Source: Pseudomonadota bacterium (GTDB lineage: Bacteria; Pseudomonadota; Alphaproteobacteria; Reyranellales; Reyranellaceae). From it: a stretch of 64,000 bases of DNA. A program made the translations under genes and the position numbers. Positions 22,269 through 31,517 of the stretch are shown in pieces. The notes under the pieces were generated by a model. That model was not told the DNA's origin, did no database searches, and saw nothing but the letters and a program-made list of their open reading frames with translations. The stretch lies in assembly GCA_018240745.1 (NCBI GenBank), contig JAFEFF010000220.1, forward strand, positions 1 to 64,000. The letters are read 5' to 3'. Positions within the stretch are counted from its first letter, which is position 1. Every line of letters starts with the position of its first letter.

Positions 22269-22981
22269 CCTTTCAGTCGTGCGTCGCCCAGCAGCGCGAG
22301 AAAGCGCGCGCCGGATTCGAGATCGCGTTTGATGCCTTCGTGCCGCTGCGTCGCGATCGGGTCGGCGCCCCAGCGCTCGATCTGGAACAGCTCGTCGAGC
22401 TGCGCGGCCGCGAAGGCATCGGCAGCCGAAAGCCGGCCTTCCGATACCGCGAGCGCGATCGCCAGCGAGCCCGCGATGTGCGTCAGGTTGTAAAGCGCCG
22501 ACAGGGCGAGATCGCCGTGCCCGGCGACCGCGGCACGCAGCGTCGCCACCGCCTCCGATGGCTGGGTCACGAAGGTCGTGCCGCTACCCACTTCGAGCCG
22601 CGCCTGATAGCGCTCGACGAGCCAATCGAGCAGCGGCTGCCAGGCCTCGGCCTGGCGCTGCACCAGGCTCCTCGGATCGGTGGCGCGATAGCACAGCAGA
22701 TCGGAGGCGCCGTACTTGGCCGTGTCGTCGATTACCCGCGCACGCTGGGTTGTCACGCGATCGATGCCGGTCGCGGCGAGGCGGGTCAGCGGCAGGTGCC
22801 TGACGTTGATCTCGGCCTTGTCGGGCACCGCGAGCCATTCCTCGGCGATCGCCTCGGCCAGCGCCCGGGTCGGCACGACCAGCACCGACTTCGCCGGCGT
22901 GCGCATCGGCCGGCCGTCGAGCAGCACGCGGAAGCCGCCATCACCGGCGTCGACCGCCGTCTCCTTGTAGAAACGCTTCAT
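22265..22981 (-). CDS. ATP12-family F1-ATPase assembly chaperone
   Basis: 238 residues. KRFYKETAVDAGDGGFRVLLDGRPMRTPAKS at the N-terminus and ALYNLTHIAGSLAIALAVSEGRLSAADAFAAAQLDE are hallmarks of the ATP12 family. The family binds the F1 alpha subunit during ATP synthase assembly and is found mainly in Alphaproteobacteria and mitochondria. It starts 43 bases after the AsmA gene and overlaps the next gene by ATGA. Acts in the cytoplasm. Confidence 0.92.
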   Translation of the reverse strand: MKRFYKETAVDAGDGGFRVLLDGRPMRTPAKSVLVVPTRALAEAIAEEWLAVPDKAEINVRHLPLTRLAATGIDRVTTQRARVIDDTAKYGASDLLCYRATDPRSLVQRQAEAWQPLLDWLVERYQARLEVGSGTTFVTQPSEAVATLRAAVAGHGDLALSALYNLTHIAGSLAIALAVSEGRLSAADAFAAAQLDELFQIERWGADPIATQRHEGIKRDLESGARFLALLGDARLKG

Positions 22982-23024
22982 TGGCGGAACGCCTTACACG
23001 CCGATCGGGAGCGGGAAAAGGCCC

Positions 23025-25046
23025 TCAATCGGCCGGGTGGTGGTGCCGCGCGGGCTGGTTTCCCTGCGCACGGCGGTTGGTGCGGTCGCGATCGGAATTG
23101 GGCGTGGGCAGCTGGGCCCGCAGCCCCGGCCGCATGCCATCGACCCGCGGCGCCATGACGGCGCAGGCATTGGCGATGTTCGGCTGCCGGGCGATCTGGC
23201 CAAAGGTGCCGACCAGACTCGGCACGGGCCCTGCACCGATCAACAGGTGGCTCAAGCCCGAATCGAGCGTGCCGGCGGGTGGCCGGCCGCTGCCGCCCTT
23301 GAGGCGGAACGGCGTGGAGAGCGGCACGCCCTGCGAATCGCGGGCCTCGGGGGCGACGATGAACTCCCAGCCCTCGTTGCGCAGCGAAAGATAGCCGCCG
23401 CCGATCCAAACCGCGCGGGGCGTGTCGAACACCAGGCGCCGCAGGTTGGCGACGCCGCCGCTTACCTCGAACCGGCCAGCGAGACAGTTGAAGGCGGCCC
23501 CGCCGTTCGCACCCGCCAGCTTGAGCGATTCGTTCGGCCAGCCCGCCAGGCCATCGCCTGGCCACACGCCCTTGCCGACCGCGAACTCGACCGTGCCGCT
23601 CGCGCTGTTGAGCGCCGCAGCGGCATTGCGGCCGGGGCCACGCATCTTGAGATCGATGTCGCCGACCGCATCCTTGAGCCCGAGATCGAGGCCCAGCAGC
23701 GCGCCGAGATCGTCCATCGGCACGCGGCTCACATTGGCGGTCAGCGTGGTCAGGCCATAGCGTCCGGCCGGATCGTACGAGACGTCGAAGCTCGCCGACC
23801 CGTTACCGACCGAAGCCGAGCCGCGGAAAGCGAAGCGCTTCTCGCTCGAGCCGAGCGACACCGAACCGTTGGTGATCTTGCCCGACAGGCCGGTCAGCTC
23901 GCCGACCCGCGCCGTGACCGAGAGCGTCGAGCGGCCAAGCCAACTCGCCCGGAATGCCGCCGATGGCAGCACGCGCCGGGAAGGGGGCGTTGCCGACGGC
24001 GGTTCGGGCGCACGTTTCAAGCCGGCAAGGTCGATCTTGCTGGCGTCAATATCCACCGAGACGGTCGGCGTGCCGGCGCGGTCGACGCGGAACATCGCCT
24101 CGCCGGAAAGCTCGGATGCGCCGACCTTGAGTGACGGCACCTCGACCTTGAGGCCGCTGCGCTGCGTCGATGTCTTGGCATTGAGCGCATAGGGGCCGCC
24201 GCTCGGCACCGGCAGGGAAATGTAGGGCCCGAACACGCCGACATCCGGGCCCTCGCCGGTGATCTGCAGGTTGGTGCCCTTGACGCCGATGCTGCCCTTG
24301 ACCGCGATCTTGCCATTGCCAAAATTACCCTGCACGTCGATGTTGCCGGGCATCCCGCGCATCCAGCCGTCGAACGAGCCGATCGTGCCGCTGAGCTCCA
24401 TCGGCGTGGCGCGCGGCGCGCCGATCTTCGCCTCCATCTGCAACGTCTGGTTGGCTGCGTTGGACTTGAAGCTGCCGCTCGCGACCTCGAGCACCACCGG
24501 CGGCCGCCCGGCGCCCTCGAGGATGGTCAGGGTCGAGTTGCGCACCTCGATGGTGTTGATCCAGGGAAAGGCCGGGTTGGCGCGGATCCTGAGCGAATGG
24601 TTTTCGCCGGCATGCGGCCCGGAACCATCGGGCGGCGGCAGCATCTCGAGATTGGTGTCGCCCGCCTCATTGTGCTCGACCTGGATGTCGGCGCCCTCCA
24701 GCACGACCTTGTCGACCTTCGCCTCGCCCAGGAACAGCCTGAAGGGATCGAGGTACATCGTGATGCGCCGCACCTTGGCTAGGTCGGGCCGCGATGCCCA
24801 GCTGGCATTGCTGAACGTCAGGCCTTCGGCCACCAGCGCCGGGTCGCGGCCGAGCTTGACCGACAGCGGCACGCTCGCCTTGAGCTCGCGGCCGGTGACC
24901 TTGCGGATCTGGTCGGTGAGCCTGGTCTGGTAGCGCGTTAGGTCGCGGGTGGTGAGCCAGATCACGCCGCCGATCGCCAGCACCGGCAGCAGCGCCAGCG
25001 CCATCCAGACCAGCCGTCGCCAGGGAACCCGGATCCTGAGCTTCAT
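23025..25046 (-). CDS. AsmA family protein
   Basis: 673 residues. One N-terminal membrane helix (WMALALLPVLAIGGVIWLTT) is followed by a long periplasmic region of repeating beta strands typical of AsmA-like proteins (bridge-like lipid transport or outer-membrane assembly). Strand modules such as ADIQVEHNEAGDTNLEMLPP and SLSVTARVGELTGLSGKITNG recur. The last ~40 residues are polar and His-rich (ARHHHPAD end). ATG 25046 overlaps the pseudouridine synthase stop as ATGA. The lipid or client is not predictable. Confidence 0.85.
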   Translation of the reverse strand: MKLRIRVPWRRLVWMALALLPVLAIGGVIWLTTRDLTRYQTRLTDQIRKVTGRELKASVPLSVKLGRDPALVAEGLTFSNASWASRPDLAKVRRITMYLDPFRLFLGEAKVDKVVLEGADIQVEHNEAGDTNLEMLPPPDGSGPHAGENHSLRIRANPAFPWINTIEVRNSTLTILEGAGRPPVVLEVASGSFKSNAANQTLQMEAKIGAPRATPMELSGTIGSFDGWMRGMPGNIDVQGNFGNGKIAVKGSIGVKGTNLQITGEGPDVGVFGPYISLPVPSGGPYALNAKTSTQRSGLKVEVPSLKVGASELSGEAMFRVDRAGTPTVSVDIDASKIDLAGLKRAPEPPSATPPSRRVLPSAAFRASWLGRSTLSVTARVGELTGLSGKITNGSVSLGSSEKRFAFRGSASVGNGSASFDVSYDPAGRYGLTTLTANVSRVPMDDLGALLGLDLGLKDAVGDIDLKMRGPGRNAAAALNSASGTVEFAVGKGVWPGDGLAGWPNESLKLAGANGGAAFNCLAGRFEVSGGVANLRRLVFDTPRAVWIGGGYLSLRNEGWEFIVAPEARDSQGVPLSTPFRLKGGSGRPPAGTLDSGLSHLLIGAGPVPSLVGTFGQIARQPNIANACAVMAPRVDGMRPGLRAQLPTPNSDRDRTNRRAQGNQPARHHHPAD

Positions 25047-26035
25047 CGGTCCCCCACGGCCGAGAAGCCGAAGGCCTCCAGCGTGCGCCTGAAATGCGCC
25101 GGCGGCTCGGCCCGCAGGCGCAGGGTTCCTTTGCCCGAGGGATGCGGCAGGGTAAGCCGGCGCGCATGCAGGTGAAGCCGGCGCGAATCGGCGACGGCCG
25201 ACAGCAGCGCCTCCTCGCCGCCGTACTTGCGGTCGCCGAGGATCGGGCAGCCGATCTCCGCGCAATGCACGCGCAGCTGATGGGTCCGGCCGGTGCGCGG
25301 CCACAGGGCCAGCAGGGCCGCGCGGTTGCCGGCGCGGTCCATCACCTTGAAATGGGTCAGTGCCTTCTGGCCTTCCTCATGGTCGACCTGCATGGTCTCG
25401 CGGTCGCGCGCACCGGGCCGCTTGGCGAGCGGCAGGTCGATGGTGCCCTCCATCCTCGGCGGCACGCCGACCACCACCGCCCAGTAGAGCTTCTCGGTCT
25501 CGCGGTCGCGGAAGGACTCCGACAGGCGCTTGGCCGACTGGCCAGTGCGCGCGATCAGCAGCAGGCCGGAGGTATCCTTGTCGAGGCGATGGACCAGCCG
25601 CGGCCGCTCCTCGAAGCCGAAACGCAGGCCATCGAGCATGCCGTCGACATGGCGCTCGGTGCCCGAGCCGCCCTGCACCGCCAGTCCCGAGGGCTTGTTG
25701 AGGGCGATCACCCAGTCGTCGCGATGGATCACCAGGCTCTGGATCTCGTGGGCGTCGCGCTCGGACAGCCGCGGCTGAGCTCCTCTCGGCCCACTCTTGG
25801 GCGGGGACGCCGGCGTCGCGGTCACGCCGGGCGGCAGGCGGACGGTCTGGCCCGGCTCGACCCGGTCCTTGCCCTCGACCCGCTTGCCGTCGAGCCGGAC
25901 CTGGCCGGTACGCAAGAGCTTCTGCAGGGCGCCGTGGCTGAGCTCGGGAAAATGGCGCTGGAACCAGCGATCGAGCCGCAAGCCGGCCTCGTCGCCGGAG
26001 ACGGCGCGCATCTGGACCTGGCGAGCCTCGCTCAT
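25043..26035 (-). CDS. RluA-family 23S rRNA pseudouridine synthase (RluC-like)
   Basis: About 330 residues. It contains an N-terminal S4 domain (DRWFQRHFPELSHGALQKLLRTGQVRLDG) and a catalytic domain with HRLDKDTSGLLL, the catalytic Asp motif, plus RTHQLRVH. These convert uridines in 23S rRNA. Exact target positions cannot be read from sequence; RluC is the best guess. ATG 26035 is chosen; the frame extends to 26095 without homology. Divergent from the dienelactone hydrolase gene (35 bases between starts). Confidence 0.9.
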   Translation of the reverse strand: MSEARQVQMRAVSGDEAGLRLDRWFQRHFPELSHGALQKLLRTGQVRLDGKRVEGKDRVEPGQTVRLPPGVTATPASPPKSGPRGAQPRLSERDAHEIQSLVIHRDDWVIALNKPSGLAVQGGSGTERHVDGMLDGLRFGFEERPRLVHRLDKDTSGLLLIARTGQSAKRLSESFRDRETEKLYWAVVVGVPPRMEGTIDLPLAKRPGARDRETMQVDHEEGQKALTHFKVMDRAGNRAALLALWPRTGRTHQLRVHCAEIGCPILGDRKYGGEEALLSAVADSRRLHLHARRLTLPHPSGKGTLRLRAEPPAHFRRTLEAFGFSAVGDR

Positions 26036-26070
26036 GGCGCTGAACCTACGGGACAAGCTAAAAAGCGTCC

Positions 26071-27012
26071 ATGGAATCGGTGTCCTTCGACACACTCACC
26101 TTCGACCATCCAGCCGCCGCCAGGGCGGCACGCGTGAATGGCATGCTGCACCTGCCGATGCAGGCGGATCGGCCATTTCCGTGCATGGTGATCCTCACCA
26201 GCAGCGCCGGCGTGCAGCGCCATCGCGAGCATTATTATGCACAGGCGCTCAATGCCGCGGGCGTGGCGGCTTTCATCGTCGACAGCTTCACCGGCCGCGG
26301 CGTTCGCCGCACGGTTGCTGATCAAACCCTGGTGTCGGGCGCGCAGATGGAAGGCGACGCCTTCGCCGCCCTCGCGTTGCTCCGCGCCGACCCGCGAATC
26401 GATCCGGCGCGGATCGGCGTCATGGGCGTGTCGAAGGGCGGCGGCGCCACTCTCAACGCGGCGATCGCCGTCCGCCAGCGCTGGCGCCGCGGGTTCGATC
26501 ACCTGTTCGACCTGCATGTCGCGATCTGCCCCGGGGCGACCTCCCAGCATCGCGATCCGGCCACGCACAGCCGGCCGATCTTCTTCATGCTGGCCGGGCG
26601 CGACGACTACACGCCCGCCCCGCTCGCCATCGACTACGCCGAGCGCATGCGCGCGGCGGGCAACCGGCAGGTCAGGGTGAAGGTCTATAGCGGCGCGCAT
26701 CACGGCTGGGAATCGCTCGGCCCGGTGTTCGACATCCGCGACGCGGAGAACTGGTCGTGCTGCAGGAATTTCATCGAGGACGACGGTAACCATTTCGTGG
26801 TGGCCGCCGGCCGCGCCATGCCGGAGCCGGAGTACCAGGCGTGGGCGCGTATCCATTGTGTCACGCACGGCGCCCGCGCCGGCGGCGGCACGGCCGCGCT
26901 CAAGGCGCGCGCCACGACCGACCTGCTCGCCTTCCTGTCGGACAACGGATTCGGCGTGGCAAAACAGCCACAGGCCGCGGCGATTCGCGAAGAAGATATC
27001 GTCTCGGCGTGA
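26071..27012 (+). CDS. Dienelactone hydrolase family protein
   Basis: 313-residue alpha/beta hydrolase. The nucleophile is Ser in GVMGVSKGGG, the acid Asp in AGRDDYTP and the base His in GAHHGWE. The first ~20 residues lack a signal peptide. At 313 residues it is longer than classical dienelactone hydrolases; the C-terminal ~60 residues are an extra helical tail (TAALKARATTDLLAFL). Substrate unknown. Confidence 0.83.
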   Translation: MESVSFDTLTFDHPAAARAARVNGMLHLPMQADRPFPCMVILTSSAGVQRHREHYYAQALNAAGVAAFIVDSFTGRGVRRTVADQTLVSGAQMEGDAFAALALLRADPRIDPARIGVMGVSKGGGATLNAAIAVRQRWRRGFDHLFDLHVAICPGATSQHRDPATHSRPIFFMLAGRDDYTPAPLAIDYAERMRAAGNRQVRVKVYSGAHHGWESLGPVFDIRDAENWSCCRNFIEDDGNHFVVAAGRAMPEPEYQAWARIHCVTHGARAGGGTAALKARATTDLLAFLSDNGFGVAKQPQAAAIREEDIVSA

Positions 27013-27044
27013 GTCGCGGGACGCGCGCGAGTAGACTCCCGAAC

Positions 27045-28511
27045 GTGAGGCGGGTGGTATTGTTCGGCGCCTTGGCGGCGCTGCTGGTTCCCTTCGCAGG
27101 AGCCACTTCTTCCTGGGCCGGCGAGCTCCAGTGGACCGGTGCGCGCACGGCTGCGCTCCTCGAGGCGATCCGATCGGCGGGCGATCACGGACTCGACCCG
27201 GACTGGTACGGCGCCGGCGCGCTCGAGAAGGCCGCAGCCGCCGGCAACGAGCAGGCGCTGACCGATGCGCTGGTCGCCTATGCCACCGATGTCTCGACCG
27301 GCCGGATCAACGCCAACTCGGTCGACAACGACATCGACATCCAGCAGCGCCGCGTCTCGCGCACCGACCTCCTGAAGGCGGCGGCCGATGCGCCGGACTT
27401 CGCGGCCTGGCTCGCCGCGCTGCCGCCGAAAGGCGACTATCCGGCGCTGCAGAAGGTCCTGGCCGACCTGCGCAAACAGCGCGCCTCGGCCGCCTACACC
27501 CCGCTGCCCGGCGGCGACCTGCTGAAGCCCGGCGCGACCGATGCGCGCGTGCCGGTGCTGCGCAAGCGGCTGGGCGAGCTCGGCATGACGGTGCCGGCCG
27601 CGACCGGCGCCGGCGACGTCTACGACGACGCGCTGGCGGCGCTGGTGAAGAGCTACCAGGAGACCAAGGGCCTGACGGTCGACGGCGTGATCGGCGTCAA
27701 CACCACGCGCTCGCTCAACACCTCGATCGACGACCGCATCACCCAGGTGATTGCCAACCTCGAGCGGCGGCGCTGGCTGCCGGAAGATCTCGGCAGCCGC
27801 TACGTGCTGGTCAATGCCGGCGACTACTCGATGGTGTTCGTCGACGGCGGCAAGAAGGTGTTCGAGAGCCTGGTGATCGTCGGCACGCCCAAGCATCCCA
27901 CGCCCGAAATCCAGTCGGTGATGCGCGGCTTCCAGACCAACCCCTACTGGACGGTGCCGCAGTCGATCTCCGGCGAGGAATACCTGCCGCTGCTGCGGCG
28001 CGATCCCAACGCCCTCGCGGCCGGCGGCTTCAGGATCTTCTCGAGCTGGAGCGACAACGATTCGGAGATCGATCCGTCGACCGTCGACTGGAGCAGCGTC
28101 GATCCCAAGGCGTTCCCCTACCGCGTCCGCCAGGAGCCGGGACCGGGCAACGCGCTTGGCTACATCTTCTTCGGCTTCCCCAACAGGTACGGCATCTACA
28201 TGCACGACACGGCCAGCCGCTGGCTGTTCACCGAGGGCAGCCGCAACTTCAGCCACGGCTGCATCCGGCTGCAGAACCCGCTCGACTTCGCCGACAAGGT
28301 ATTCAACGGCCGCCCCGGCTTCGACAAGGCCAAGGTCCAGCAGGTGATCGCCTCGGGCCAGCAGGCGCACTACAGCTTCCCCGAACCGGTGACGCTCTAC
28401 GTGACCTATCGGACGGTCGGCGTGGCGAGCGACGGCACGGCCGTGTTCCGCGACGATGTCTACGGCCGCGACAAGCGGGTCGTCGCCGCAATGGCCAAGC
28501 CGCGCAGTTAG
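27045..28511 (+). CDS. L,D-transpeptidase (YcbB/YkuD type) with peptidoglycan-binding domain
   Basis: 488 residues. The signal peptide (LFGALAALLVPFAGATSSWA) exports it to the periplasm. A helical N-terminal domain is followed by a peptidoglycan-binding repeat (about 170-235, SYQETKGLTVDGVIGVNTTRSL), then a YkuD catalytic domain ending in SRNFSHGCIRL, where Cys is the nucleophile. It forms 3-3 crosslinks or links lipoproteins to peptidoglycan. GTG 27045 begins the signal peptide; GTG 27054 is an alternative. A family A repeat follows the stop. Confidence 0.87.
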   Translation: MRRVVLFGALAALLVPFAGATSSWAGELQWTGARTAALLEAIRSAGDHGLDPDWYGAGALEKAAAAGNEQALTDALVAYATDVSTGRINANSVDNDIDIQQRRVSRTDLLKAAADAPDFAAWLAALPPKGDYPALQKVLADLRKQRASAAYTPLPGGDLLKPGATDARVPVLRKRLGELGMTVPAATGAGDVYDDALAALVKSYQETKGLTVDGVIGVNTTRSLNTSIDDRITQVIANLERRRWLPEDLGSRYVLVNAGDYSMVFVDGGKKVFESLVIVGTPKHPTPEIQSVMRGFQTNPYWTVPQSISGEEYLPLLRRDPNALAAGGFRIFSSWSDNDSEIDPSTVDWSSVDPKAFPYRVRQEPGPGNALGYIFFGFPNRYGIYMHDTASRWLFTEGSRNFSHGCIRLQNPLDFADKVFNGRPGFDKAKVQQVIASGQQAHYSFPEPVTLYVTYRTVGVASDGTAVFRDDVYGRDKRVVAAMAKPRS

Positions 28512-28512
28512 T

Positions 28513-28656
28513 CAGTGGCGCGCCTCCTCAGGCTCTGCGGACCGCGGGCCCCTGGCCTGAGCGGAGCCGAAGGCTCCAGGCCCGCATCATGAGTATGAGC
28601 GGACCTGGAGGTCCGCGGTCCGGAAGAATTATGACGAGCCACTGTAGTGGCGCGCC
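28513..28656. repeat. Palindromic intergenic repeat, family A copy 3
   Basis: Long imperfect palindrome between the transpeptidase and rarA genes. It begins with CAGTGGCGCGCC and ends with GCCACTGTAGTGGCGCGCC. The inner blocks GGACCGCGGGCC and GGTCCGCGGTCC are also in copies 1, 4 and 5. An extra CGGAGCCGAAGGCTCC hairpin is inserted. Convergent gene ends lie on both sides. Confidence 0.75.
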
Positions 28657-28662
28657 CGCAGC

Positions 28663-29952
28663 CTACCGTTGCTTCTTCTCGCGCAGCTTCTTCCAGTACT
28701 CCAGGCGCTTCAGGATCTCGCGCTCGAAGCCGCGCTCGGCCGGCTGATAGAACTCCTCGCGGGCCATGCCGTCGGGGAAGTAGTTCTGGCCGGAGAAGCT
28801 GTCCTCGGCTTTGTGGTCGTATTCGTAGCCGCGGCCGTAGCCCAGCTCCTTCATCAGCTTGGTCGGCGCGTTCAGGATGTGCATCGGCGGTGTCAGCGAG
28901 CCGTGCTCCCTGGCCGACCGCTTGGCGGCGCCGAAAGCGACATAGCCCGCGTTCGACTTGGGCGCCGTCCCGAGATAGATCACCGCCTGCGCGATCGCGA
29001 GCTCGCCCTCGGGCGAGCCGAGCCGGTCGTAGGTGTCCCACGCCGCGAGCGTCTGGGTCAGCGCATTGGGATCGGCCATGCCGATGTCCTCGACGGCGAA
29101 GCGCACCAGCCGGCGGGCAATGTACTTGGGATCCTCGCCGCCATCGAGCATGCGCGCGAACCAGTAGAGCGCGGCGTCGACGTCCGACCCGCGCAGCGAC
29201 TTGTGCAGCGCGCTGATCAGGTTGTAGTGCGCCTCCTGCGCCTTGTCGTAGAGCGGCGCGCGCTTCTGCAGGAGCGCCGCCAGCCGCTCCGGCGGCAGCG
29301 GCCCCTTCTCCTTCAATTGCGCGAGCTGCTCGGCCAGCGTGATCAGGTAGCGGCCGTCGCCGTCGGCCATGGCGAACAGCGCCTGCTTGCCCTGCTCGTC
29401 GACCGGCAGATTCTTGCCCAGCGCCGCCTCGGCGCGCCCGAGCAACGTCCCGAGCGCCCTGTCGTCGAGCCGGCGCAGCACCAGCACCTGGCAACGCGAC
29501 AGCAGCGCGGCGTTCAGCTCGAACGACGGGTTCTCGGTCGTGGCGCCGATCAGCGTGACCGTGCCGTCCTCGACATACGGCAGGAAGCCGTCCTGCTGCG
29601 CCCGGTTGAATCGGTGGATCTCGTCGACGAACAGCAAGGTCCCCTTACCGTCCTTGCGGCGCTGACGCGCCGCCTCGAACACGCGGCGCAGGTCGGCGAC
29701 GCCGGAGAACACCGCCGACAGCGGCTCGAAATGCAGATCGACCGCTTCGGCCAGCAGCCGCGCGATCGTCGTCTTGCCGCAGCCCGGCGGCCCCCACAGG
29801 ATCAGCGACGCCAGCTTCTTCGACGCCAGCATCCGGCCCAGCGGCCCGTCGGGCCCGAGCAGATGGTCCTGGCCCAGCACCTCCTCGATCCGCTTCGGCC
29901 GCAGCCGCTCGGCGAGCGGCGTGGGAGCGAGCGAGGCGAACAGCTCAGCCAT
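28663..29952 (-). CDS. rarA: Replication-associated recombination protein A (RarA)
   Basis: AAA+ ATPase of 429 residues. Walker A is GPPGCGKTT, Walker B is LLFVDEIHRFN, and sensor 1 is GATTENPSFE. The C-terminal MgsA-type region contains SALHKSLRGSDVDAALYWFARM and GYEYDHKAEDSFSGQNYFP. It acts at stalled replication forks. ATG 29952 is chosen; a longer open frame reaches into the adjoining repeat and gives no homology. A clamp-loader-like role is from family knowledge. Confidence 0.94.
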   Translation of the reverse strand: MAELFASLAPTPLAERLRPKRIEEVLGQDHLLGPDGPLGRMLASKKLASLILWGPPGCGKTTIARLLAEAVDLHFEPLSAVFSGVADLRRVFEAARQRRKDGKGTLLFVDEIHRFNRAQQDGFLPYVEDGTVTLIGATTENPSFELNAALLSRCQVLVLRRLDDRALGTLLGRAEAALGKNLPVDEQGKQALFAMADGDGRYLITLAEQLAQLKEKGPLPPERLAALLQKRAPLYDKAQEAHYNLISALHKSLRGSDVDAALYWFARMLDGGEDPKYIARRLVRFAVEDIGMADPNALTQTLAAWDTYDRLGSPEGELAIAQAVIYLGTAPKSNAGYVAFGAAKRSAREHGSLTPPMHILNAPTKLMKELGYGRGYEYDHKAEDSFSGQNYFPDGMAREEFYQPAERGFEREILKRLEYWKKLREKKQR

Positions 29953-29958
29953 TGCCGG

Positions 29959-30068
29959 GCGCGCGCCACTCCAGTGGCGCGTCATGCTCATGTGGACCGC
30001 GCGCATCCTGCGCGCTCATGCTCATGAGACGCGCTGGATGCGCGCGGTCCACATGAGCAGACGCGGCG
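29959..30068. repeat. Palindromic intergenic repeat, family A copy 4
   Basis: Lies between the rarA start and the Do-protease stop. It begins GCGCGCCACTCCAGTGGCGC, the outer palindrome shared with copy 1. The inner arms are GTGGACCGCGCGCATCC and its mirrored partner, ending in GGTCCACATGAG. The rarA promoter must lie within or beyond it. Confidence 0.75.
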
Positions 30069-30083
30069 CCGCTCATCAGTGCG

Positions 30084-31445
30084 TCACCGGAACTGGATGG
30101 TGGAGACCAGGCCCTCGCGGCCGATGCTGAGGCTCGAGACGCCGCCGGCGATGCGCTGCTTGAGGTCGGCGACGTTCTTGACATCCTGGCCATTGATTCC
30201 CGACACCATGTCCCCCGCTTTGAGGAAACGCGCGGCGTAGGAGCCGGGCTGCACCGCGATCACGGCGACGCCCCAGCGCCATTCGACCATGCCGAGCTCG
30301 TCGGCCACCGCCGGCGACATGTTGACCACGGTCGCGCCGGACAGCGGATGGCGGCCCTGCAGCACCGAGCGGTCGCGCTTGGGCTCCTCGGGCGGCGCCG
30401 TCAGCGGCACTTTCAGCACGACCTCCTTGCCGGCGCGCAGCACCTTGACCGGCACCGTCTCGCCGACCGCGACCGTCGCCAGCCGGAAGCGCAGGCTCGC
30501 CTCGTCGTCGATCGGCCAGTCGCGCATGGCGACGATCACGTCGTTGCGCTTGAAGCCCGCCAGCTCGCCCGGGCCCTTGGGATAGACATCCTTCACGACC
30601 AGCCCGGCCGGACGCGGCAGGTTGAGGCCAGCGGCGAGGTCGGGCGTCACGCGCTGCATGGAGATGCCGAGCCACGGCCGCACGATCCGCCCGCCATTCT
30701 CGCCGGTCGAGATCATGCGGGCGACGATGTTGGATGGCGTGGCGAAGCCGATGCCGACCGAGCCGCCGGTCTGCGAGTAGATCGCCGTGTTGATGCCGAT
30801 CATGCGGCCGTCGAGGCTGACCAGCGCGCCGCCCGAGTTGCCGGGGTTGATCGCCGCGTCGGTCTGGATGAAGAAGCTCGAATCGTTGACGCCGCCGGCG
30901 GAGCGGGCGAGCGCGGAGATGATGCCGCTGGTCACGGTCTGGTTCAGGCCGAACGGGTTGCCGATCGCCAGCACCACGTCGCCGACCTCGATCGAATCGG
31001 AATCCCGCAGCTCGATGAACGGGAACTTCTCGCCCTGGGTGTCGATGCGCAGCAGGGCGAGATCGTAGCGCTCGTCCTGGGTCACCAGCTTGGCGTCGAA
31101 CTCGCGCCGGTCGCCGAGCACGACGCGGATCTCGTCGGCGCCCTTCACGACATGGGCGTTGGTGACGATCAGCCCGTCGGCCTTGACCAGCACGCCCGAG
31201 CCCAGCGAGTTCTGCACCCGCTGCCCTTCCTGAGGCATGCCAGGAAAGGGGAACGGCAGACGCCGCTGCACCCGGGCGGTCGTGGTCGTGTAGATGTTCA
31301 CCACGGCCGGCGAGACCTTCTTCACGACGGGCGCAAAAGAGTAGGCAAGGTCACTGCGGCTGGTCGGCAGGGGCTGTGCCCAGCCGAGATCGCACAGGCC
31401 AATCCCCAGCGCCAGAAAAGCCATCCAAACGCCCAGACGCATCAT
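30084..31445 (-). CDS. Do-type periplasmic serine protease (DegQ/HtrA family)
   Basis: 453 residues. A signal peptide (VWMAFLALGIGLCDLGWAQ) leads. The catalytic triad is His in TNAHVV, Asp in RYDLALLRI and Ser in NPGNSGGAL. Two PDZ domains follow (from about 270 and about 370, where AVQPGSYAARFLKAGDMVSGING is clear). It performs protein quality control in the periplasm. ATG 31445 or 31442 start equally well. A family A repeat follows, then rarA. Confidence 0.93.
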   Translation of the reverse strand: MMRLGVWMAFLALGIGLCDLGWAQPLPTSRSDLAYSFAPVVKKVSPAVVNIYTTTTARVQRRLPFPFPGMPQEGQRVQNSLGSGVLVKADGLIVTNAHVVKGADEIRVVLGDRREFDAKLVTQDERYDLALLRIDTQGEKFPFIELRDSDSIEVGDVVLAIGNPFGLNQTVTSGIISALARSAGGVNDSSFFIQTDAAINPGNSGGALVSLDGRMIGINTAIYSQTGGSVGIGFATPSNIVARMISTGENGGRIVRPWLGISMQRVTPDLAAGLNLPRPAGLVVKDVYPKGPGELAGFKRNDVIVAMRDWPIDDEASLRFRLATVAVGETVPVKVLRAGKEVVLKVPLTAPPEEPKRDRSVLQGRHPLSGATVVNMSPAVADELGMVEWRWGVAVIAVQPGSYAARFLKAGDMVSGINGQDVKNVADLKQRIAGGVSSLSIGREGLVSTIQFR

Positions 31446-31517
31446 GCCCCCGTTCTTCCGCCGGCTGGAATATCTATGGCCCAGCCGCGGGGCAAGGCAA
31501 CCCGTCGGAAAATCGCG